DNA of 64,000 nucleotides. Source: Candidatus Saccharibacteria bacterium oral taxon 488. GTDB taxonomy: Bacteria; Patescibacteriota; Saccharimonadia; Saccharimonadales; Saccharimonadaceae. The notes under the pieces are model-generated. The model saw nothing but the letters and a program-made list of their open reading frames with translations, was not told the DNA's origin and did no database searches. Below are positions 46,132-55,254 of this stretch, piece by piece. The position numbers and the translations under genes were made by a program. The stretch's first letter is position 1. Every line of letters begins with the position of its first letter. The stretch covers positions 784,785-848,784 of the forward strand of contig CP047920.1 of the NCBI GenBank assembly GCA_010202645.1, given 5' to 3'.

Positions 46132-46927
46132 AGAACAACACCTTCAGAACGTGCATATTTCCCTTAATGGGGCTAATTTTTGTTGGTGTTTTGCCTTTCT
46201 TCGGATACGTTCGCACCACTGGCGTTTCGGCCGTTTTATATTGTTTGCGGCGACTACTCTCGATAGCGAGGTAATAATGAAGTTCATAGGTTTGAAATAT
46301 ATCACGAAATACAGCAATGTCCGGGTCTTTGAGTAGCTTTGCGCTATAAGCACGAAAGCCATTTGTGGTATCGGTATGCCTCTGACCAGCCGCCAGACTT
46401 ATCAGCGGCGCATGGATCAGGTGAAGGCCTATCTCTCTCGAAAGCGGCGTATTTACCGCCTTGCCGCCCGGTATAAACCGTGAACCCTGAATATGGTCAT
46501 ACCCCTGATCAAGCAGCTTAATAAAGTCAGGAATTCTCTCTATACTATCCTTGCCATTACCGTCAACAACGACTACTCCTTCATAACCCTCAGAAAGAGC
46601 CCAGGCGAACGCCATTCTCATCTGTGCACTTAACTTACCCTTGCCCCTTTTTGTCAATAAAGCACGTACGTCTTGAGATTTCAAGAAATCAGCCTCAAGT
46701 GAACCATCAGTGCTACCACCATCAGCCACTACAATATCAATCTGTTTTGCTAATGGCTTCATTTTTTGTAGTTGCTTTTGAACACGCTCTCCCTCATTAA
46801 TGACAAAAATACATACACAATATTTGTGTTTTTTCTTGTTTATTTCATTTACCTCAAAGTCTGGAAACTCCCACTCTGGATGATCTCGGCGGATACGATC
46901 TTGCTTGTTGGTCGGAGCTTTTGTCAT
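46094..46927 (-). CDS. GT2 glycosyltransferase, polyprenyl-phosphate mannose/glucose synthase-like
   Basis: A 277-aa GT-A enzyme of the DPM1/GT2 type. CVCIFVINEGERVQKQLQ starts the nucleotide-binding fold, VVADGGSTDGS and VVVDGNGKDS carry the metal and donor aspartates, and SRFIPGGKAV follows. No C-terminal membrane helices are present. It probably charges a polyprenyl phosphate with a sugar for the membrane GT-C-like proteins next to it. It overlaps the next gene downstream by 38 bases and the preceding GT2 by 4, with SD AAAGGAAGA. Confidence 0.85.
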   Translation of the reverse strand: MTKAPTNKQDRIRRDHPEWEFPDFEVNEINKKKHKYCVCIFVINEGERVQKQLQKMKPLAKQIDIVVADGGSTDGSLEADFLKSQDVRALLTKRGKGKLSAQMRMAFAWALSEGYEGVVVVDGNGKDSIERIPDFIKLLDQGYDHIQGSRFIPGGKAVNTPLSREIGLHLIHAPLISLAAGQRHTDTTNGFRAYSAKLLKDPDIAVFRDIFQTYELHYYLAIESSRRKQYKTAETPVVRTYPKKGKTPTKISPIKGNMHVLKVLFYAVAGKYRKRKK

Positions 46928-47928
46928 GATGTAATATTCTTCCTTTCTGCGTTCGCTAGTGACGTTGTACTACTTAGCTCGTCAAGCACATAATACCTAG
47001 CATCTCGTCTCGATTCTACTAGTATTTTACCAATGTATTCAGACAGAATTACCATAAATAAAAATAGGATAAAAAACATTCCTGACAGCTCAAGCGAAGT
47101 CGATACCCAGCCCTCTGCAACATTCTTTTTGGTGAGAGCTATGACCACAACATAAAGCGCATACATCATATTTACAACACTGGCAAAGAACCCAACCCAC
47201 GACATAAAGCGGAGCGGATGTGTCGAGTGGCTGGTAATGATATCGAGCGCCTCTAGTGTCCCTCGCCCGAAGCCATGTTTTTTTACAGGATCAACCAGAG
47301 GTGAATAGGTATACTCGGTATATGAATAGCCGATAGTCCTGATCATGTGCCGAATGTGGCTATCATGTCGAGTTGATAGAGTTATCGCTCGTATGGCACG
47401 GCGATTGAGAGATATAAGATATGTTGCTTGTAGTGGAATATCTATATTGATGTATTTGCGATTATACCAATAAAACAACCTGCGACCGATACCAGATTTT
47501 GACAGAAGGCGCTTTGTAGTTATGTCGGCAACACCTTGCACGATATCGTGTTTTTTATTCGCCTCAACAATGTTCATTACATCCTCTATGCCGTCAATAG
47601 TGGGATTAGTTACTACCGCATAGTCGCCAATTGCGCCTTCGAGACCAGCGATAATGGCGATATCATATGTGTATTGTCGAGAGAGGCGGATAAGCCGCAT
47701 ACATGGCAGTTCATCGAGAAGCCCACTGACAGCAATCACACTATTTTGACTCAAATCATTATCGACAATTATAATCTCATAATTTGTGTAGCTACCCATT
47801 AATCTCTGTGAGAGCCTACGACAATAGTCGGGAAAACCATCAAAGTCGCGCGTTACGACAATAACCGACACAAAGATATCTTGTTTACTCGATTTTTTAT
47901 TTGTCTTAGTCGAACTATTTTTTGCCAT
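46924..47928 (-). CDS. GT2 glycosyltransferase with C-terminal membrane anchor
   Basis: A 334-aa GT2 enzyme of the ArnC/GtrB/DPM1 type. FVSVIVVTRDFDGFPDYCR opens the fold, EIIIVDNDLSQNS holds the first aspartates and YAVVTNPTIDG replaces the usual DADLQ segment, so the D-x-D region is atypical. HSTHPLRFMSWVGFFASVV and the following two hydrophobic segments (about residues 236-265 and 280-310) anchor it. It probably makes a polyprenyl-P-sugar at the cytoplasmic face. It overlaps both neighbours. Confidence 0.8.
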   Translation of the reverse strand: MAKNSSTKTNKKSSKQDIFVSVIVVTRDFDGFPDYCRRLSQRLMGSYTNYEIIIVDNDLSQNSVIAVSGLLDELPCMRLIRLSRQYTYDIAIIAGLEGAIGDYAVVTNPTIDGIEDVMNIVEANKKHDIVQGVADITTKRLLSKSGIGRRLFYWYNRKYINIDIPLQATYLISLNRRAIRAITLSTRHDSHIRHMIRTIGYSYTEYTYSPLVDPVKKHGFGRGTLEALDIITSHSTHPLRFMSWVGFFASVVNMMYALYVVVIALTKKNVAEGWVSTSLELSGMFFILFLFMVILSEYIGKILVESRRDARYYVLDELSSTTSLANAERKNITS

Positions 47929-49030
47929 ATAGCTTGTCTAACTCCTCGTACACATCGTAAATATTATCTAGCTTACCGCCCATTATACAAACATACCCAT
48001 CATAGCCCAAATTGGCCTTAAACAAAATAGGACGGCTATCATCATCTTCACTCTTAACAAGCACTGTTTTTACTTCAACGATCGACTCCTCGTATTTCAT
48101 GTCCTTGAGGGCTGGGATAAAACGCACCACATCGTTATACATTTGTTTGTAATTACTCTGGAAAGAACTTTTGTCGAGATAGGCGTGAGTGTCAATTTTC
48201 TCAGCCGGCGTATCCTCGTTGTCAACCCATGACTCGTGCGGCGTATACCTGACATGAGAGAGTGTATATAATCCCCTGGAGGGAAACGGCATAATAGAGA
48301 AAAACGGACCGTCCATCACCGTAATACTAAAGTCCTTTAGATGCTCCGGCAAGCTCACCAAACACATCTCTGTAACTTCATGCTTCAAGCCAACAAGCGG
48401 TATATTTGATGCACGATGAAGCGTGTTAATATTGGCATACGTACAATTTAATACGAAGTCGCCCCTGAATTTGCCACTATCAGTGACAACGCACAGCCCA
48501 TCTGGCGTTTCATCAATCATAGTAACGCGACAACCTGTGTGAAGCGTTATTCCCGGACGATCGTTGATTTGCCGCAGTAAGTCGTCTCTCAGGGCGTGGG
48601 CATTAAAGGCATATTCTTTAACCTTAAAGACTTCTTCAATGAGATTTTTATTAAACATTTTTTGAATGTTTGGCGGAGCTACCGCTATATCTGCCTCAAT
48701 CTTATCCGCAAAATTCTTGAATTGATGTGCATTAACCTTGGATAGATGCTTGGCAACAGCATAGTATTTATTAAAATCTGAATGAATTGCCGCTCCAAAC
48801 TGTTTCGTAAAGCGTGGAAAATTAACCGCTGAACGATATCCCGTTAGAATACTTCTCGGGTAGTGATAGCCATTGTGTACCCTAGCTTGGTTAACATATG
48901 ACGCCCGAGTCATTGTCTGTTTTTCTTTTTCTAAAATATCAATATTCTTGACGCCCAGGGTGTCGTACAGGTACAGCGCTACACTCAATCCATAAAAACC
49001 GCCGCCAATTATTACCGTTTTGTTATGCAT
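47915..49030 (-). CDS. FAD-dependent oxidoreductase (DAO family)
   Basis: A 371-aa flavoprotein. VIIGGGFYGLSVALYLYD (GxGxxG-type) binds FAD, with ILEKEK at the end of the second strand. FRGDFVLNCTYANINTL and a C-terminal GYDGYVCIMGGKLDNIYDV match the DAO fold, as in amino acid or sugar-amine oxidases. The frame opens 14 codons earlier, but the ATG at 49030 has SD GGAGAAAA and begins the fold. It overlaps the membrane protein upstream by 8 bases and the GT2 gene by 14. It probably oxidises a glycan precursor or nucleotide sugar, an unusual member of such a locus. Confidence 0.82.
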   Translation of the reverse strand: MHNKTVIIGGGFYGLSVALYLYDTLGVKNIDILEKEKQTMTRASYVNQARVHNGYHYPRSILTGYRSAVNFPRFTKQFGAAIHSDFNKYYAVAKHLSKVNAHQFKNFADKIEADIAVAPPNIQKMFNKNLIEEVFKVKEYAFNAHALRDDLLRQINDRPGITLHTGCRVTMIDETPDGLCVVTDSGKFRGDFVLNCTYANINTLHRASNIPLVGLKHEVTEMCLVSLPEHLKDFSITVMDGPFFSIMPFPSRGLYTLSHVRYTPHESWVDNEDTPAEKIDTHAYLDKSSFQSNYKQMYNDVVRFIPALKDMKYEESIVEVKTVLVKSEDDDSRPILFKANLGYDGYVCIMGGKLDNIYDVYEELDKLYGKK

Positions 49031-50387
49031 GTTTTCTCCATTTTTTAACCATATTGCCAACATACAAACCAACTATCATATAGACAAACAGAAGCAGCGG
49101 CATATAGAATACGATACCGTTAATGTGGGCGTGAGGCAAAGCGTGTCCAGGCATAAGAATTAACCAACTCAGTGCCCCAGCTAATGAAATGTGTAACGAC
49201 CATAGGAATGAACGATAATACTTGAAAGATGAATGTCGCCTCTTAAGATAGAATAACACTAAATACCCCACAAGTACCCAAACGAGTATCGACTGAACAA
49301 TCTCACCAAACACCCCCTTGATCGACAGCGGCAAGCTCAGTGCCGGCAATAGTACATAGTTACCGGCGTTTATCGCCAGATACTGATATGTTGATCCTTT
49401 ATCTTTTGCCAGCTCCTCCATATTAATAAATCGATCGGCAAATGTATATGACTCAGGTAGCAGCGTCTTTAAGTTACCAATAGCATGAGCTCGCATCTTT
49501 CTAATTCCCGAAAGCCCTCTCTCCGATGCCCGCTCATTAATTATCTTGAGAGCGGTGTCTGAGGAGTGGTAGTAATCAGAGAGTGCCATAAAGTTGGTTG
49601 CGTACGCACCAACAAAGGCCACAACAACCACGATACATGTCATGACGGCGTGCTTCCAGGGGCTGATAACTTTTTGTTTATTATTGACGAGTTCAAAGAA
49701 TATGATTGGTACAAATACAGATATAGCAATTGTTGATATATACTCATAGCCGCCCAGAAGTTTTAAGAATAGCAATATGGTTTCACCGAGGTAGAATAGC
49801 CACATTTTCTTCGATGATTTACAGTATGAGTAACTCAGAAAGGCAAAGGCAAACGGAGCAAACATGAGCGGCTCTATCCAGTACATGTTTTGGGCGTAGC
49901 CGACAATCCACGGGCTAAATGCAACCAGTGTCGCGAATACTGCTGCAACAACAAAACCAAATAATTTCCTAACCCTAAGAGCTACAAGCGCCATAAGAGC
50001 TGCCATGGCCGCAGACAGAACCACATTAACTTTCTTAAAATATACCGGCAATTTCGCACTATCGTTTGGTGCTAGTGCGGTAATTATTCTCGCCTGTAGA
50101 CCATATTGCGAAGCATACGGTTTGAGCAGGCTGGCATCACAACCCCCAGTCGTCATGACTGAATTATAATCTTCATTTTTAGCAACGATTAGCGGCCCGC
50201 TATAACCAGATTTTTCCTTGCAACGAGCCGTCTTTTCTACTATAGCCGATGAGTCGCGCTGAAAGCCATCAAACCATTCGCGCCACAAACCGACTCCAAA
50301 AATATTACCAAAGAAAGATAAAAACAAAACTCCCCAGACAACTCCAAAAAACAGTATGCTCTTTTTTCGCTCCATAATACTTACCAT
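49023..50387 (-). CDS. Polytopic membrane protein of the glycan locus
   Basis: A 454-aa protein with an N-terminal helix (about residues 9-28), an extracytoplasmic loop with three cysteines (about 29-110) and about nine further hydrophobic segments. FSPWIVGYAQNMYWIEPLMF in the middle is reminiscent of GT-C glycosyltransferases acting on lipid-linked sugars, but no family is recognised with certainty. The ATG at 50387 is 5 bases after a TATGAT -10-like hexamer; MERKK at 50375 is an alternative start. It is first in a five-gene overlapping leftward unit (membrane protein, DAO, two GT2, GT-C-like). Confidence 0.7.
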   Translation of the reverse strand: MVSIMERKKSILFFGVVWGVLFLSFFGNIFGVGLWREWFDGFQRDSSAIVEKTARCKEKSGYSGPLIVAKNEDYNSVMTTGGCDASLLKPYASQYGLQARIITALAPNDSAKLPVYFKKVNVVLSAAMAALMALVALRVRKLFGFVVAAVFATLVAFSPWIVGYAQNMYWIEPLMFAPFAFAFLSYSYCKSSKKMWLFYLGETILLFLKLLGGYEYISTIAISVFVPIIFFELVNNKQKVISPWKHAVMTCIVVVVAFVGAYATNFMALSDYYHSSDTALKIINERASERGLSGIRKMRAHAIGNLKTLLPESYTFADRFINMEELAKDKGSTYQYLAINAGNYVLLPALSLPLSIKGVFGEIVQSILVWVLVGYLVLFYLKRRHSSFKYYRSFLWSLHISLAGALSWLILMPGHALPHAHINGIVFYMPLLLFVYMIVGLYVGNMVKKWRKHA

Positions 50388-50430
50388 ATAGTATCATAAC
50401 TTAACGATAGACTAAAGTGACTACCTAAAT

Positions 50431-50436
50431 TATAAT
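50431..50436 (+). promoter_or_regulatory. -10 element 6 bases before the 50443 start
   Basis: TATAAT, AGCGTC, ATG; no Shine-Dalgarno. Confidence 0.6.
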
Positions 50437-50442
50437 AGCGTC

Positions 50443-52581
50443 ATGAAACCACTTTTATCCATCATCGTTACCGCCCATCACGAAGGCCTTATTGCCCATA
50501 AGACTATGCGCTCTATTGAGCGCGCTGTTAGTCTGCTTCGTGATAGCGATATTTCTTACGAAATAATTATATCAATTGACCGTGGCGATGAAGAAACAAT
50601 TCGCTACTTCAGTAATTATACCGCTCTGCCGATCGCTATACACCAATGGGATCATGGCGACCTCGCACAGTCTCGCAATAGTGCAATCACTAGGGCACAT
50701 GGTCGTTTTATCGCATTTATTGACGCGGATGATTTAATGAGCGCTAACTGGTTGCGCGATGGTGTACAATTTTTAACAGCCCATTCCTATGGTAAGTACG
50801 TTGCTCATAGTGCATACACTATTGAGTTTGAGGGGGCAAACGCCATCGTTGAAAAAGTTGGCTACACCAATAAAGACCGCGACACTCTATTGAGCGTACT
50901 CTCGGGACGATGGAACTCGGTCATTATTGCACCAAGTACTTTACTCCGCCAGTTTCCATACACACCAAACAGCCCAGGATATGGCTATGAAGATTGGTTT
51001 ATGAGCTGTCAGTTCATCCAGCATGGTGTCAAAAATGTCCTCATTCCGGAAACCGCTATCTTTGTTCGCCGTAAGGCCGCTGGCTCGGAATGGGCACGCC
51101 AAAAAACTAGCCGCTCAGTGCTCCACGCCCACCCCCTCTTTAGTCCATCGCACTTTCGTACCATCAAGCTTGACTCGGTTGCCACGCCTGCCTCAGAGCA
51201 GCGGCGCCAAACAAAAAATACCATCAAAGAACTGCTGATTCGTTCTCGCATTCCACTAGGGTTAGTCAAGCGGCCGCTCGCAATCATCCGACGCGGACGC
51301 AATGTGCTCAAAAAAAAGAAGTCGACACCGGCGACCGAGGTGCTGCCAGCGTGGCTTGATGCTGAATGGCGAGCATTACATCATATTGAGAAACTAATTT
51401 TTCCACCACATCCATTGCCGACAGTATACCACACAATTACCGATGATCATTATCGTGTTGGCTTGGCGTACTGGCAAATGTGTCGTGATTTACGAAACGA
51501 TAGGTATGATTATGTGTTGTTCGTACCGTGGCTCAAGCGTGGTGGTGCTGATCTATTTGCCCTTAACTACGCCAACACCGCTGCGTCACTCGGCAAGAAA
51601 GTTTTGGTTATTGCCACAAATGAAGTTGACGCTAATTACTCAGAGTGGCGACCACGACTTAACATCGACGTAGATTTCGTGCCGTTTGGGACAATTACCC
51701 GATTCTTCCCGATAGAACAAAAATATAGACTGCTAGAACAATTGATCGAGAATATTCATGCGCCTGTGCTCCATATTCTCAACTCAGAGCTAGCCTATGA
51801 TTTTGTGCGAGATCACGCAGTGTATATCAAGGCCACCGGTAAAAAAGTTATTGCTACGTCCTATAGCCAAAGCATCGATGAAACTGGACGAGTGTTTGGT
51901 TTTTCGCACAGTCACCTACCGCAGGTCTATCACTTGCTAGCCGAGATAACCACCGACAATGAAGCCGTCAAGTCAATGTGGGTTAACGAATATGCTTATG
52001 ACGCGGATGCAATTACCGTTCACCATCAGCCACTTGATAGCGGTGCGTACACACCGATAACAGAGTTGGCCGGTCAAAGGCGGGTTCTTTGGGCGTCCCG
52101 CCTATCACCAGAGAAATTACCTCAACTAGTTGCAGCTATCGCTGATCTATTACCTGATGATGTCCACATTGATATGTACGGTGACGCATCGAGCGAGTTT
52201 CCCACCCATAAACTACCGTCACATCCACGGGTTCATTACCGCGGCGGCTTTAATGGTGTACCGTCACTGCCTGTTGACAACTATGACGCCTTTCTCTACA
52301 CATCGCTCTTTGACGGCATGCCAAATACGCCAATTGAGATAGCCCTGTGCGGCTTGCCCCTGGTAGCAGCGCGAGTTGGTGGAGTAGCAGACTTTGTTGG
52401 TACATATGGACAGATTGTTGATGATATCACCAATCCAAAAGCCTACGCTGATGCGTTAACTGTTGTTCTGGACAATCCCAAGACAGCGTTTGCCAACGCC
52501 CAATCTCTACGAAAGCAGGCGCTACGTGATTTTTCACAAAAAAGGTTTTTGACAGAAGTTAGGCGTATGCTTAAGCGATAA
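50443..52581 (+). CDS. Bifunctional GT2-GT4 glycosyltransferase fusion
   Basis: A 712-aa protein of two catalytic modules. The N-terminal GT2 domain (about residues 1-250) starts LLSIIVTAHHEG and carries GRFIAFIDADDLMSANW with the D-A-D-D metal motif. A basic linker (about 255-300) leads to a GT-B/GT4 domain (about 345-710) with WLKRGGADLFALNYA, WASRLSPEKLPQLVAAI and FDGMPNTPIEIALCGLPLVA holding the E-x7-E-like donor site. It could add two sugars in succession. Upstream is a leaderless-type promoter, and the stop lies 9 bases from the convergent secreted-protein gene. Confidence 0.88.
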   Translation: MKPLLSIIVTAHHEGLIAHKTMRSIERAVSLLRDSDISYEIIISIDRGDEETIRYFSNYTALPIAIHQWDHGDLAQSRNSAITRAHGRFIAFIDADDLMSANWLRDGVQFLTAHSYGKYVAHSAYTIEFEGANAIVEKVGYTNKDRDTLLSVLSGRWNSVIIAPSTLLRQFPYTPNSPGYGYEDWFMSCQFIQHGVKNVLIPETAIFVRRKAAGSEWARQKTSRSVLHAHPLFSPSHFRTIKLDSVATPASEQRRQTKNTIKELLIRSRIPLGLVKRPLAIIRRGRNVLKKKKSTPATEVLPAWLDAEWRALHHIEKLIFPPHPLPTVYHTITDDHYRVGLAYWQMCRDLRNDRYDYVLFVPWLKRGGADLFALNYANTAASLGKKVLVIATNEVDANYSEWRPRLNIDVDFVPFGTITRFFPIEQKYRLLEQLIENIHAPVLHILNSELAYDFVRDHAVYIKATGKKVIATSYSQSIDETGRVFGFSHSHLPQVYHLLAEITTDNEAVKSMWVNEYAYDADAITVHHQPLDSGAYTPITELAGQRRVLWASRLSPEKLPQLVAAIADLLPDDVHIDMYGDASSEFPTHKLPSHPRVHYRGGFNGVPSLPVDNYDAFLYTSLFDGMPNTPIEIALCGLPLVAARVGGVADFVGTYGQIVDDITNPKAYADALTVVLDNPKTAFANAQSLRKQALRDFSQKRFLTEVRRMLKR

Positions 52582-52590
52582 TTGTCCGTC

Positions 52591-55254
52591 CTACTCGCGC
52601 ACTCTCATCTCCCCCTTCACCGCCTCGTTACCAGTCTCAAGCGGTGGAGCGGCATATTCGTGCCACGTACGGCCGTCAAAGGTGGAGAAGTAGGCGCGGT
52701 AGACACCAACTGGGAAGGAGCGAGTGGTCTTGAACTCTTGTTCTTGCCCAGGTTGGATGGTGGCTGGCTGGAGACAGCCGAGGTCGTAGTTTGCTCCATG
52801 TTGGTTACGCATAATGAGACAAGTGCGATTAGTGGTGGTGATTGGTTGGCTCGCAAAGTTCTTGATCTTAAAGGTGGTAGTGACTGGCTCGCCGGCACGT
52901 GGAGAGGGGTTAGAGAAAGTGATGCCCTGGGTGAGTGTGGGGTTGGGGAGGATGGTGAATGATAAGCTGGTTACCTCCTTACCAGTCAACCCCGGTAGCG
53001 CCACCCCTTCGTGCCAGCGATTACCATCGTATAGCGCAAAGAAGGCTCTATACGTGCCTGGTTTGTCAAAAGGACGACTTAGCGAAAACTGCACACTACC
53101 ATTTGGAGCAATTCCCTTTGTTGATTGACAGCCGAGGTCATGGTTCTCGCCACGTGGACCCCGAATAATGTAGCACAGGTGCTGATCAGTTTGCGACACC
53201 GCCGAACTAAGATTGCGCAGAGTGAATGAGCCGGTCAGCTTGTCACCAGCACGTGCTCGCGCCGGCGCGATTGATAATCCCTGTGACATGACGACATCCT
53301 GCAGCACTCTCATCTCCCCCTTCACCGCCTCGTTACCAGTCTCAAGCGGTGGAGCGGCATATTCGTGCCACGTACGGCCGTCAAAGGTGGAGAAGTAGGC
53401 GCGGTAGACACCAACTGGGAAGGAGCGAGTGGTCTTGAACTCTTGTTCTTGCCCAGGTTGGATGGTGGCTGGCTGGAGACAGCCGAGGTCGTAGTTTGCT
53501 CCATGTTGGTTACGCATAATGAGACAAGTGCGATTAGTGGTGGTGATTGGTTGGCTCGCAAAGTTCTTGATCTTAAAGGTGGTAGTGACTGGCTCGCCGG
53601 CACGTGGAGAGGGGTTAGAGAAAGTGATGCCCTGGGTGAGTGTGGGGTTGGGGAGGATGGTGAATTGCGCCCGGTTACCAGCACTAGCCGGCGTTGGCAC
53701 CGGATACTGCGCCTCGGTCCAGGTTGTCCCCTTGTCGAGAGTGCCGCTAATTCGCACCTTGTATATACCACTTTCCCGCGGAATAAACTCCCGATCGTAG
53801 GTGTAGGTTGCACCCGGCGCAAGGCTGTTGACTGTATCAAAACTGGCATCAGCATTTCGTCCACTCGGACTAGTAATTGCCGCACCAAAGTAACCAAGGT
53901 CAACTGGCTTCGGACTATTGTTTTTAACTGTGAAGCGAATCCGTGTTGATTGCCCAACGTGAGTTCGTTGGTTCTGAATAGTTACTGGGGAAGTTACTGT
54001 TGGCGCCGTTTGCACAAACGTCGACACTTCGCGGCTATGGCCCGGAGCTGATTCTGGATAGTTATTACTCCAACCGTTGCCCTCACGGTAATTTGTGATC
54101 CAGAACTTATAATTCTCCTCTTTCGTTAACTTAGTTGTCACTCGGTAGGTATATGTCTGCCATGGCTCAAGAATAACCCGTTGGCTACCAAAGTCATAGT
54201 TATTCCACTTGCTATCCCGGGCGGCTATCGCCATAGTACCTAGATCGCGACGCTGATTTGTGGCGTTACGGATAGTAAACGATGCGGTTATTGTCATGTC
54301 CGTAAATAGTTTTGACCCGGTCCCCTCCGTCCTCACCGACAGCGGCGATTCAATTCGCACAGATTTCAGCGGCGAACCAAACCATTCATTAAAGAAGCGC
54401 CAAAAATTACGATTGCCATACGCGCCGCAGTGAGCTGTTCCTGGATAGGCGTTGAGCGCACCTTGATTTGGTTGATATGGGGTGTAGTTATACAAATTAG
54501 CTGTTGCTTGATTCTCGATATACACCCATGAGCCGCCGCAGGCTGCGTTTGTGTTATACTGGATGTAGTTTGATCGGCCAGCCTTATAGCGATATTCGCC
54601 CGGCCGATTAGTATAAAGCCGGAATTGCCGCGCCGCCATCCGCAACTGGTTGTACATGCCGGCATATTCACTTGAGCAGTTTGCTGTATTACCCGGGCCG
54701 CTGTCCGGACAAGCAAACCCCATAGCATACTTGTACTGACTCTTGAGTGGCCAGACATCAGTAAACAACGACCCCTGTTCTTTCTTTAGCGTCACCAGCA
54801 TTACTTGCGGATTAATACCAAATTCTTTTGATACATTCCAGATAATATTGGCCACCGACAGACCGCCAGCAAACCAGCCGCCACCCCTTTCAAACGAGGT
54901 CTCTTTCGTACTTGGATTTTCATGATAATCACGCAGGCAGGCATACGGTGGGCCGTGCCAACCGCGTTTAGCTGCATATTGCGCTCGCGTACCTCCGCCA
55001 TACTCGGAGGGCCCAGTTCCCCACGTATCGCAAGCTGGAGTATGACTGTTAATAAAGTTTTGGATATCTTGAACACTTGAAAATGTATTGGTGTCATAAA
55101 AAACATTGTCATCAATAATTCGCCCGGGACTCCATGGTGACAATGCTCCTGTTTTTGGCCAGAAGACAACCCCTAGACCAACAACACCAACGACGATCAG
55201 TGTATACCCGACACGCTTTAGCCAGGACGGTTTCATATTCTGTAACTGAATCAT
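52591..55254 (-). CDS. Secreted, repeat-containing cell-wall-hydrolase-like surface protein
   Basis: An 887-aa protein with an uncleaved-looking N-terminal helix (about residues 14-31). Residues about 60-295 form a Cys-containing domain (SKEFGINPQVMLVTLKKEQG; AMGFACPDSGPGNTANCSS; YNYTPYQPNQGAL; GNRNFWRFFNEWFG) that I recognise from actinobacterial secreted proteins with glucosaminidase/lysozyme-like folds. The E of KKEQG may be catalytic. The rest is about five Ig/CARDB-like modules of roughly 115 residues, each ending with a Trp-His-Glu or similar segment. Two modules are identical in DNA. No sortase motif is seen. It overlaps the 197-aa gene by 4 bases with SD AAGGAGGGG. A role in host-cell-wall interaction is inferred. 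Confidence 0.8.
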   Translation of the reverse strand: MIQLQNMKPSWLKRVGYTLIVVGVVGLGVVFWPKTGALSPWSPGRIIDDNVFYDTNTFSSVQDIQNFINSHTPACDTWGTGPSEYGGGTRAQYAAKRGWHGPPYACLRDYHENPSTKETSFERGGGWFAGGLSVANIIWNVSKEFGINPQVMLVTLKKEQGSLFTDVWPLKSQYKYAMGFACPDSGPGNTANCSSEYAGMYNQLRMAARQFRLYTNRPGEYRYKAGRSNYIQYNTNAACGGSWVYIENQATANLYNYTPYQPNQGALNAYPGTAHCGAYGNRNFWRFFNEWFGSPLKSVRIESPLSVRTEGTGSKLFTDMTITASFTIRNATNQRRDLGTMAIAARDSKWNNYDFGSQRVILEPWQTYTYRVTTKLTKEENYKFWITNYREGNGWSNNYPESAPGHSREVSTFVQTAPTVTSPVTIQNQRTHVGQSTRIRFTVKNNSPKPVDLGYFGAAITSPSGRNADASFDTVNSLAPGATYTYDREFIPRESGIYKVRISGTLDKGTTWTEAQYPVPTPASAGNRAQFTILPNPTLTQGITFSNPSPRAGEPVTTTFKIKNFASQPITTTNRTCLIMRNQHGANYDLGCLQPATIQPGQEQEFKTTRSFPVGVYRAYFSTFDGRTWHEYAAPPLETGNEAVKGEMRVLQDVVMSQGLSIAPARARAGDKLTGSFTLRNLSSAVSQTDQHLCYIIRGPRGENHDLGCQSTKGIAPNGSVQFSLSRPFDKPGTYRAFFALYDGNRWHEGVALPGLTGKEVTSLSFTILPNPTLTQGITFSNPSPRAGEPVTTTFKIKNFASQPITTTNRTCLIMRNQHGANYDLGCLQPATIQPGQEQEFKTTRSFPVGVYRAYFSTFDGRTWHEYAAPPLETGNEAVKGEMRVRE
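52599..52960. repeat. Exact 362-bp direct repeat, copy 1
   Basis: By reading, identical over its full length to 53304-53665, offset 705 bp. Encodes the C-terminal Ig-like module of the 887-aa protein. Because 705 is divisible by three, recombination between the copies would remove 235 residues in frame. Confidence 0.95.
53304..53665. repeat. Exact 362-bp direct repeat, copy 2
   Basis: Second copy, separated from the first by a diverged module (52961-53303). The absence of any difference, even at third codon positions, shows a recent duplication or gene conversion. Confidence 0.95.

Noticed and set aside
53365..53949. Long rightward open frame antisense to the repeated surface protein
   Set aside because: It mirrors the repeat on the other strand and shows no start signal or domain. 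The leftward frame has SD, signal helix and fold.
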